From assembly GCA_001799975.1 (NCBI GenBank), contig MGUQ01000015.1, positions 1 through 11,380 of the forward strand: 11,380 nucleotides of DNA. The letters run 5' to 3'. The stretch is from Elusimicrobia bacterium RIFCSPLOWO2_01_FULL_54_10. Lineage in GTDB: Bacteria > Elusimicrobiota > Elusimicrobia > 2-02-FULL-39-32. The notes beneath the pieces were generated by a model. It ran no database searches. It was not told where the DNA came from and saw only the letters and a list, made by a program, of their open reading frames with translations. The position numbers and the translations under genes are program-made. The stretch's first letter is position 1. Each line of letters starts with the position of its first letter. This document shows positions 6,307-11,380 of the stretch, in pieces.

Positions 6307-7255
6307 CAGCCTTGGCATGATAAGTGAGGATGAAATCCGCCCCGGCCCTGCGAATGCCGGTGAGGATTTCCAAAATGATTTTTTCTTCGTCAATCCAGCC
6401 GGCCTTTGCCGCAGCCTTGACCATGGCGTATTCGCCCGAAACATTGTAGGCGGCCACGGGAACATCAAATTTATCTTTCACTTGGCGGACCACGTCAAGA
6501 TAAGCCAGGGCCGGCTTGACCATCACGATATCGGCCCCTTCCTTCAAATCCTGCTCCACTTCCAGTAGTGCCTGCCGGGAGTTTCTAAAATCCATCTGGT
6601 AGGTTTTGCGGTCGCCAAACTGGGGAGGCGATTTGGCCGCGTCGCGGAAAGGCCCATAAAACGCCGAAGCGTATTTTGCCGAATAGGCCATGATGATCTG
6701 GTCGTGGCCGCCTTGCTCGAGGGCAGAACGGATGGTTTTAACTGCCCCGTCCATCATGCCCGAAGGCGCAATGATGTCCGCGCCCGCTTCTGCCTGAGCG
6801 ATTGCGGTTTTTCTGATCAAGCTCAACGTGGCGTCGTTGTCGATGCTTTTGCCTTTCACCACGCCACAATGACCATGCGATGTGTATTCGCAAAAGCAAA
6901 GGTCTGTAATCACCGTGAGTCCAGGAACCTTGGCTTTCAATTCCCTCACAGCCGTTTGAATGATTCCGTCCCGGGCATAAGCTTCAGAACCCGTGGTGTC
7001 TTTCTTGGAAGGAATTCCAAAAAGGATGACGGCCGGAATGCCCAGTTTTTTCAACTCTTTGGCTTCTTTCACGACCTGGTCTATGGAAAATTGAAATTGG
7101 CCCGGCATGGAAAGTATTGGGCGGCGAACATTCTTTCCCGGCCTCACAAAAATAGGCGCAATAAGATTGCGGCATGAGAGAGTTGTTTCGCTCAATAAAT
7201 CCCGCAGGCGGGCGGACTGGCGCAGGCGTCGCAGGCGCGCGAATGGGAGGCTCAT
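6284..7255 (-). CDS. hemB: Delta-aminolevulinic acid dehydratase (porphobilinogen synthase)
   Basis: This 323-residue enzyme condenses two 5-aminolevulinate molecules to porphobilinogen in the cytoplasm, the second committed step of tetrapyrrole synthesis. Cys120, Cys122 and Cys130 in DLCFCEYTSHGHCG make the catalytic zinc site, so it is the zinc-dependent type rather than the plant-like magnesium type. The two active-site lysines are Lys194 (MAYSAKYASAFYGPFRDA) and the Schiff-base Lys247 (MVKPALAYLDV). The arginine-rich N-terminus RLRRLR is usual for the family. One oddity is MDFRN where relatives usually have MDPxN (residues 221-225). ATG 7255 overlaps the SDR stop as ATGA, with no Shine-Dalgarno, so translation is coupled. 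It is the last gene of the tetrapyrrole operon; asd follows under its own promoter. Confidence 0.97.
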   Translation of the reverse strand: MSLPFARLRRLRQSARLRDLLSETTLSCRNLIAPIFVRPGKNVRRPILSMPGQFQFSIDQVVKEAKELKKLGIPAVILFGIPSKKDTTGSEAYARDGIIQTAVRELKAKVPGLTVITDLCFCEYTSHGHCGVVKGKSIDNDATLSLIRKTAIAQAEAGADIIAPSGMMDGAVKTIRSALEQGGHDQIIMAYSAKYASAFYGPFRDAAKSPPQFGDRKTYQMDFRNSRQALLEVEQDLKEGADIVMVKPALAYLDVVRQVKDKFDVPVAAYNVSGEYAMVKAAAKAGWIDEEKIILEILTGIRRAGADFILTYHAKAVAKILER

Positions 7256-8049
7256 TTGACGGGGTACTTACGGGCGAGAAGCCAATCCACAAGCCGCGGC
7301 GCCCAATAGTTCAGATGGTAACCGATGCGGCCCGGCCCAAAAACTTCAGCTTCTCGTTTACGGCATTTTGAGGCGCGCAGGATGAGTTTTGCAATCTGTT
7401 CGGGAGTCCGCATATTCATCTCGGGAATGTGGAACTTCCATCGCCCGTAAAATTCGACTCCGTTGTGAAAATTGGAAGAGACTCGACCCGGAGAAATGGA
7501 AATCACATCAATATTCCAGGGAGCCAGTTCCACGCGCAGGCTTTCCGTGAGCCCGTTCAAGGCGAATTTTGTGCTGGAATAGGCGGAAAATCCAGGGAGA
7601 GCGCGCCGGCCCACGCCCGATGATATATTGATGATCTGGCCGGATTTTTTCTGCTTCATTCCCGGAATCACGGCCTGGATGAGCGCCAAGGGAGCAAAGA
7701 AATTGATTTCAAAGTTTTCCTTATATTTGTCCACCGGGCAGTCTTCAATCAGTCCGGCCACCGCATAGGCGGCGTTGTTCAGCAAAATATCTACGGGGCC
7801 CAGTTTGCTTTCAATGGCGCGCACCCGACTTGCGATATCGGAAGCATTCTTGAAGTTTAGAACAAACCCTTCCGCCGTTCCACCGGAAGCCTTGACCTCC
7901 TTGACGGCTTTCTCCACCTTGGCCGCGTTCCGCCCCACAACCGCCACTTTGGCTCCCGCGCTCGCAAAGGCTTTGGCGCAGGCCAGACCTATGCCGGACG
8001 TGGCGCCCGTGATGGCAACCGTTTTGCCCTTAATTTCGAATCGACTCAA
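7252..8049 (-). CDS. Short-chain dehydrogenase/reductase (SDR), classical type
   Basis: This 265-residue protein is a classical SDR, an NAD(P)H-dependent oxidoreductase of unknown substrate. It has the cofactor motif TGATSGIG (14-21), NNAA (91-94), and the tetrad Asn116, Ser144, Tyr157, Lys161 (YSSTK). Arg40 after the second strand (VVGRN) suggests NADP(H). The usual acidic residue of the 'LDV' position is Asn65 (LNFKN). The C-terminus (about residues 240-265) is rich in Trp, Tyr and Leu and could touch a membrane. TTG 8049 is supported by a strong GGGAGGAG site 9 bases upstream and lies inside the end of hemC (20-bp overlap); the 3' end overlaps hemB by 4 bp. It occupies the place where hemD or a cobA-hemD fusion is often found, but it bears no resemblance to uroporphyrinogen III synthase. 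Confidence 0.92.
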   Translation of the reverse strand: MSRFEIKGKTVAITGATSGIGLACAKAFASAGAKVAVVGRNAAKVEKAVKEVKASGGTAEGFVLNFKNASDIASRVRAIESKLGPVDILLNNAAYAVAGLIEDCPVDKYKENFEINFFAPLALIQAVIPGMKQKKSGQIINISSGVGRRALPGFSAYSSTKFALNGLTESLRVELAPWNIDVISISPGRVSSNFHNGVEFYGRWKFHIPEMNMRTPEQIAKLILRASKCRKREAEVFGPGRIGYHLNYWAPRLVDWLLARKYPVK

Positions 8050-8947
8050 GGATTTTGTCTCCTCCCATATTTAGCAAGATCTGCGCCAGGTCCCGCCCGA
8101 TTTTTTCGGCGTCTTCAATCTTCCCTGAAATCTTTTTTCTGTATGACGTTTTCCCGTCCAGGGAACATATGATTCCTTCCAGGGCGATCTCTGACCCTTT
8201 TGATTGAGCCAAGGCCCCGATGGGAACCTGGCAGCCGCCTTCGAGTGCTCTTAAAAAAGCCCTTTCGCAAATCGCTTCGGTCTTCGATTGGGCATCTTCA
8301 AGTGTTCGAACAATCTCCGCCGTTGGTTTGTCGCCGTCTCTCACTTCCACAGCCAAAAATCCTTGGCCCACGGCGGGGAGCATTTGTTCAAATGGGATTG
8401 GAGTTGCGTTAACTTTTGCTTTAATTCGATCCAAGCCCGCCTGGGCTAAAATAATGGCGTCAAATTCGCCTCCGGACAGTTTTTTGAGCCGAGTATCGAG
8501 ATTCCCCCGCAGGTTTCCCACTTCCAAGTCCGGCCGCTGGGCCTTGATCTGAGCCGCGCGCCTTAAGGAACTGGTCCCCACGCGCGCGCCCTTGGGCAAG
8601 CTTTTGAGAGTGGCCCTTTTTTCAGCCACCAGAGCGTCATGAGGATCTTCCCTTTTAAGGACCGCCCCGATTTCAAGCCCTGCAGGCAGTTCCGTGGGCA
8701 AATCTTTCAGGGAATGCACGGCCATGTCAATTTTATTGGCAAGAAGCGCTTCCTCAATCTCTTTGGTGAACAGACTCTTGACCCCGATTTTTGAGAGAGG
8801 CGCGTCCAAAATCTTGTCTCCCGTGGTTTGGATGCGGATGATGTCCAGGACGAGATCCGGAAAACATTTGCGGATCCGCTCAGCCACCGCATCCGTCTGA
8901 ATCAAGGCCAGCGCGGAGGCCCGCGTGCCGATGCGAAGGGTTTTCAA
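8030..8947 (-). CDS. hemC: Porphobilinogen deaminase (hydroxymethylbilane synthase)
   Basis: This 305-residue enzyme polymerises four porphobilinogens into linear hydroxymethylbilane. It opens with the standard RIGTRASALAL, has catalytic Asp82 in VHSLKDLP, the Arg-rich substrate segment GTSSLRRAAQ (124-133), LRGNLDTRL (146-154), and Cys239 in EGGCQVPIGA, which carries the dipyrromethane cofactor. Length is typical. The start is TTG 8947: an in-frame TAA lies only five codons upstream (8962-8960) and no ATG or GTG stands between. The start overlaps the hemA stop as TTGA and lacks a clear Shine-Dalgarno, so it depends on coupling to hemA. The 3' end overlaps the SDR gene by 20 bp. Confidence 0.97.
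   Translation of the reverse strand: MKTLRIGTRASALALIQTDAVAERIRKCFPDLVLDIIRIQTTGDKILDAPLSKIGVKSLFTKEIEEALLANKIDMAVHSLKDLPTELPAGLEIGAVLKREDPHDALVAEKRATLKSLPKGARVGTSSLRRAAQIKAQRPDLEVGNLRGNLDTRLKKLSGGEFDAIILAQAGLDRIKAKVNATPIPFEQMLPAVGQGFLAVEVRDGDKPTAEIVRTLEDAQSKTEAICERAFLRALEGGCQVPIGALAQSKGSEIALEGIICSLDGKTSYRKKISGKIEDAEKIGRDLAQILLNMGGDKILESIRN
8059..8066 (-). promoter_or_regulatory. Strong ribosome binding site of the SDR gene
   Basis: Minus-strand GGGAGGAG lies inside hemC, 9 bases before TTG 8049. It is the best Shine-Dalgarno match in the operon and fixes the TTG start; no ATG in frame lies nearby. Confidence 0.8.
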
Positions 8948-9993
8948 GCTAAGCTGTGCTTAAAACTCCGCTCGCCGCCGTCCTGCAGGGACTTGGCCCA
9001 ATCCCAGAATTCTGTGGCTTTCAGGTTGGCGATGGCGCGGGCTTTTTCAATTTCGCCTCCGCGGGATCTCAGGTTTTCAGCCGCAATGGCTTCCAGGTCG
9101 TCAATGTTGTAAAGATAAAGGTTGTCCAGGGAATGCACGGAAGTCTCCACATTGCGAGGCACGGCAATGTCGATGACAAAGAGGGAGCGGTTGCCGCGGC
9201 GCCGCATGGCTTCCTTCATGGCCGAGTCCGTCAGAATGGGCCGTTCTGACGCCACAGAAGTGATCACGATGTCGGCTGAATGAACGCGCTCAAGACCCGC
9301 TTCCAGGGAAAGGGCCTCGCCTTTGAAATCCTGGGCCAGGGTCTGAGCATTTTCCAAAGTGCGGTTGGCCACCATCAGGTTGCGCACTTTCTTGCTGATG
9401 AGGTGGCGGGCGCAAATTTCGGCCATCTCCCCCGCCCCGAACAGGAGCACGCTGCTGCGGGACAGGTCCCCGAATATCTTCTCCGCCAGGGATACCGCCA
9501 CGCTCCCCACGGAAAGGGCCCCGTGAGCGATTCCCGTGTGAGTGCGCACCAGCTTGCCCACATAGAGCGCCCTCTGAAACAAAACATTGAAAAGTTTGGA
9601 GGTGAGGTTGAAGGCCTGGGCCGAAGAATAGGCATCTTTGACCTGCTTTTGGATTTCCTGCTCTCCCTGCACCAGGGAATCCAGGCCCGAAGCCACGCTG
9701 AAAAGATGGCGCACCATGGATTCCCCTTCTTTGAAGTAGAGGTGGGAGTCCAGGCCGGGCTCCCCGAACCGTTCTTTAAGGAATTTCACAGTGCGGGCGG
9801 AGTGTTCCGCATCATGGGAGTGGATGTAAAGTTCCGTGCGGTTGCAGGTGGAAAGGAGGACGGCTTCCTCTTCAGACGGAAATTGGCGCAGCTCTTGAAG
9901 AGCCTTTTTAATTTCCTCCTCGCCGAAACTGAGCTTTTCCCTCAGCTCCACGGGAGCGGTCTTATGAGAAATGCCGACCAAAGTTAACGCCAC
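8944..9993 (-). CDS. hemA: Glutamyl-tRNA reductase, short form
   Basis: This 349-residue protein reduces glutamyl-tRNA to glutamate-1-semialdehyde with NADPH, the first step of the C5 tetrapyrrole pathway. It has LVGISHKTAPVELRE at the N-terminus, catalytic Cys50 in STCNRTELY, the LVQGEQEIQKQVK segment (107-119), the NADPH motif GAGEMA (186-191) and DIAVPRNV. Typical enzymes are about 410-450 residues; this one stops soon after the start of the C-terminal helical dimerisation domain, at a stop overlapped by hemC. Catalytic and cofactor domains look complete. The start is GTG 9993, giving the canonical MALTLVGISHK, 5 bp after the ccsA stop; only a weak GGGGA lies upstream. As the usual control point of heme synthesis it may be regulated through protein stability, but nothing here shows that. 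Confidence 0.96.
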   Translation of the reverse strand: MALTLVGISHKTAPVELREKLSFGEEEIKKALQELRQFPSEEEAVLLSTCNRTELYIHSHDAEHSARTVKFLKERFGEPGLDSHLYFKEGESMVRHLFSVASGLDSLVQGEQEIQKQVKDAYSSAQAFNLTSKLFNVLFQRALYVGKLVRTHTGIAHGALSVGSVAVSLAEKIFGDLSRSSVLLFGAGEMAEICARHLISKKVRNLMVANRTLENAQTLAQDFKGEALSLEAGLERVHSADIVITSVASERPILTDSAMKEAMRRRGNRSLFVIDIAVPRNVETSVHSLDNLYLYNIDDLEAIAAENLRSRGGEIEKARAIANLKATEFWDWAKSLQDGGERSFKHSLA

Positions 9994-9998
9994 GGCAG

Positions 9999-10919
9999 CT
10001 ACGATCCCCGGTTGGAGAGGAACCCGTGGAGCTCAGAAAGATAATTGACCCCGATGTAGGTGAAAATCACAACGCCAAAGCCGATGACAGAAAGGATGAC
10101 GGTCTTTCTGCCCTTCCAGCTCATCACCAGACGCATGTGCAGATAAATGGCGTAGGTGAACCAGGTGATGAGCGCCCAGGTTTCCTTGGCATCCCAACCC
10201 CAATAGCGGCCCCAGGCGTCATAGGCCCAGCGCGCTCCCAGAATGACGCCCAAAGTGAGCAAGGGAAACCCCCAGCCAATCAGGCGGTATATCAGCAAAT
10301 CCAGAGTTTCCAAATCTGGGAGACTGCCTGACATGACCCCCGGATGCCTGGACTTGAGCTCCCTCTCCTGCAACAGGTAGACAATGCCCACGGCAAAGGC
10401 CACGGCAAAGGCTGAGTACGAGATGAACATGACGGGCACATGGATGGCCATCCAGATGGATTGGAGTGCGGGCATGAGCTGGGGAATGGCGCGGGACGCC
10501 ATCACGGCCTGCCAGATTTGGGAGGTTCCCTCCACCTTGTCCCAGCTGCTGAACAGCGGATAGGTCATGGAAAAAGTGACGATGACCCATTGGAGCCCCA
10601 TCACAAAAGCTCCCAAAATATGGAGCCTGGAAATTTTCTGCACCGCGACGAAAGTGGCGGCGATCACAAAACCAAAGAGGGAAAAGCTCTCAAACCAGTT
10701 GGACCAGGGGACATAATGCTTGAGGCCGTGGTCCACGCGGCCGATGTAGGCGCGCAAGGCAAAATCCGCCAGATGCAGCGCCGCACCCAAAACCACCAAG
10801 AGGCATCCGGCGCGTCCCAACGATTCTTTTCTGGTGAATGCGCAAACAAGATAGGCCACCGTCGCCAAAGTATAGGCCAGATAAGCAGCGTTAAAAATAT
10901 AGATTTCAAATGTTTCCAA
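9999..10919 (-). CDS. ccsA: CcsA-type cytochrome c maturation protein (HemX/CcsA family)
   Basis: This 306-residue integral membrane protein belongs to the CcsA/ResC/HemX family (cytochrome C assembly domain). I count about eight membrane helices. The tryptophan-rich heme motif is intact: WGRYWGWDAKETW at 236-248. Candidate heme-ligand histidines are His50, His160 (AIHVPVMF) and His261 (IYLHMRL). CcsA, with Ccs1/ResB, moves heme across the membrane and attaches it to apocytochromes c (system II); no ccs1 gene is in the window. In Bacillus-type operons a relative, HemX, lies beside hemA and lowers HemA levels, but the complete tryptophan motif here favours real heme handling. The start is TTG 10919, with GAGGG 8 bases upstream, and it overlaps the preceding gene by 14 bp. 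Confidence 0.92.
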   Translation of the reverse strand: METFEIYIFNAAYLAYTLATVAYLVCAFTRKESLGRAGCLLVVLGAALHLADFALRAYIGRVDHGLKHYVPWSNWFESFSLFGFVIAATFVAVQKISRLHILGAFVMGLQWVIVTFSMTYPLFSSWDKVEGTSQIWQAVMASRAIPQLMPALQSIWMAIHVPVMFISYSAFAVAFAVGIVYLLQERELKSRHPGVMSGSLPDLETLDLLIYRLIGWGFPLLTLGVILGARWAYDAWGRYWGWDAKETWALITWFTYAIYLHMRLVMSWKGRKTVILSVIGFGVVIFTYIGVNYLSELHGFLSNRGS

Positions 10920-11380
10920 TTTTTTGCCCTCTTTTAATTTTATGAAGCGCCGCTTCGTTCACCCACTTGTCCAGCAAAGCGCGCCTCTCTTTGAAATTCA
11001 GACTTAACAACATCTTTCTTTTTTTGGCCAGCATGCGCACGAGCCGGTCGATTTCCGGGCCGACATATTTTTCCATCCGTTTGCGCAAGAATTTGGCCAC
11101 CGCGGGGCTGGCTCCACCGGTTGAAAACGCCGCTGTGACCCGGCCCCTGCGGAACACGGAGGACAGAATGAAGCTGCACAGTTCCGGCCGGTCCGCGACA
11201 TTGACCCAGATCCGCCTGGCCCGGCACAGGCGGCTGACGCTTCGGTTGCAGGTTTCGTCATCGGAGGCGCAAAAAACAAGGTCGCAGTTTTTGAGATCAG
11301 ACGCTCGAACGGCCCGTCGAACATATTTTACATTTTTTTTCTCGGCTCCGGCGGCCATAAGCGTCCGCACTTTTTCGGCA
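10906..11380 (-). CDS. Precorrin-2 dehydrogenase/ferrochelatase, Met8p/CysG-N-like (partial)
   Basis: The frame is open to the window edge, so the N-terminus, with the NAD-binding GGGxVA segment, is missing. The visible 157 residues begin AEKVRTLMAAGA, typical of the helix after that motif, and continue with LVFCASDDETCNRSV, VNVADRPELCSFI (containing the conserved Asp of the NVxD motif) and the hallmark FSTGGASPAVAKFLR. Met8p-type enzymes oxidise precorrin-2 to sirohydrochlorin with NAD+ and in some cases insert iron to make siroheme, or feed cobalt to cobalamin. The C-terminal helical part (about the last 60 residues) is very basic. It is the most upstream operon gene seen and overlaps ccsA by 14 bp. 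A GTG at 11370 is in frame but is an internal codon, not the start. Confidence 0.88.
   Translation of the reverse strand, partial: AEKVRTLMAAGAEKKNVKYVRRAVRASDLKNCDLVFCASDDETCNRSVSRLCRARRIWVNVADRPELCSFILSSVFRRGRVTAAFSTGGASPAVAKFLRKRMEKYVGPEIDRLVRMLAKKRKMLLSLNFKERRALLDKWVNEAALHKIKRGQKIGNI
10928..10933 (-). promoter_or_regulatory. Ribosome binding site of ccsA
   Basis: Minus-strand AGAGGG lies 8 bases before TTG 10919 and inside the end of the Met8p-like gene. It supports the TTG start; no in-frame ATG is close by. Confidence 0.65.

Noticed and set aside
7204..7237. Three copies of GCAGGCG (7204, 7222, 7231), considered as a short repeat or binding site.
   Set aside because: They encode the arginine/leucine-rich HemB N-terminus (RLRRLR), which is normal for the family, so coding constraint explains them.
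7252..8049. The idea that the SDR replaces HemD as uroporphyrinogen III synthase.
   Set aside because: It has the full NADP-binding motif and catalytic tetrad of a redox SDR, and HemD is a non-redox enzyme with a different fold. Only its position suggests a link.
8944..8962. A frameshift as the cause of the short HemA.
   Set aside because: The hemC N-terminus begins directly at the hemA stop, leaving no room for a hidden remainder of the dimerisation domain.
9280..9987. A 235-codon open frame on the plus strand antisense to hemA.
   Set aside because: It lies wholly inside the well-supported hemA gene, its translation shows no recognisable domain, and it has the composition expected of a codon-biased shadow frame.
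1..11380. Mobile elements, phage genes, defence systems, CRISPR repeats or tRNA genes.
   Set aside because: No transposase, integrase, repeat array, tRNA-like fold or defence-type domain was seen; coding sequence of core metabolic genes fills nearly all of the window.

Overview
The window is a gene-dense stretch of bacterial chromosome with 11 protein genes, two of them cut by the window edges, and almost no intergenic DNA. The longest non-coding gap is about 40 bp (6244-6283). I see no RNA genes, mobile elements, CRISPR arrays or long repeats. Base composition looks roughly balanced. The tetrapyrrole genes use the C5 route (glutamyl-tRNA reductase, zinc-type HemB), and a CcsA-type cytochrome c maturation protein is present. 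These features, together with a large membrane glycosyltransferase-TPR protein, fit a Gram-negative-like bacterium that makes c-type cytochromes, perhaps from an uncultured lineage such as Omnitrophota. The sequence alone does not settle the taxon.

Left part (1-1563, + strand): the end of an aconitase gene, then rdgB and surE, joined by overlapping stop and start codons. A NUDIX hydrolase gene (1560-2114, - strand) converges on surE, and the two stop codons share one TTAA. It diverges, across 19 bp, from a glycerophosphodiester phosphodiesterase gene (2134-2880, +). That gene is followed after 1 bp by a 770-residue fusion of a multi-pass GT-C-like glycosyltransferase with seven TPR units (2882-5194, +).

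Right part (5191-11380, - strand), read in transcription order: a Met8p/CysG-N-like precorrin-2 dehydrogenase (cut), ccsA, hemA, hemC, a short-chain dehydrogenase/reductase, hemB, then asd. From the Met8p-like gene to hemB, adjacent genes overlap by 4-20 bp or lie 5 bp apart, so this is very probably one operon for tetrapyrrole and cytochrome c assembly. asd has its own strong sigma70-type promoter, built partly from the end of hemB.

How the genes work together: HemA starts aminolevulinate synthesis from glutamyl-tRNA, HemB makes porphobilinogen and HemC makes hydroxymethylbilane. The Met8p-like enzyme branches to siroheme, and CcsA delivers heme for attachment to cytochromes. The next enzyme, HemD, and the SUMT methyltransferase are not in the window; the slot between hemC and hemB holds the SDR gene instead. 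On the left, four consecutive genes (rdgB, surE, NUDIX, GDPD) are phosphate-ester or pyrophosphate hydrolases of the house-cleaning and salvage kind.

Most of the window is core metabolism. The points I rate highest are the short HemA lacking most of its C-terminal dimerisation domain, the SDR in the hemD slot, the glycosyltransferase-TPR fusion, the asd promoter that reuses the hemB stop codon, and TTG start codons in 5 of the 10 genes whose start is visible.
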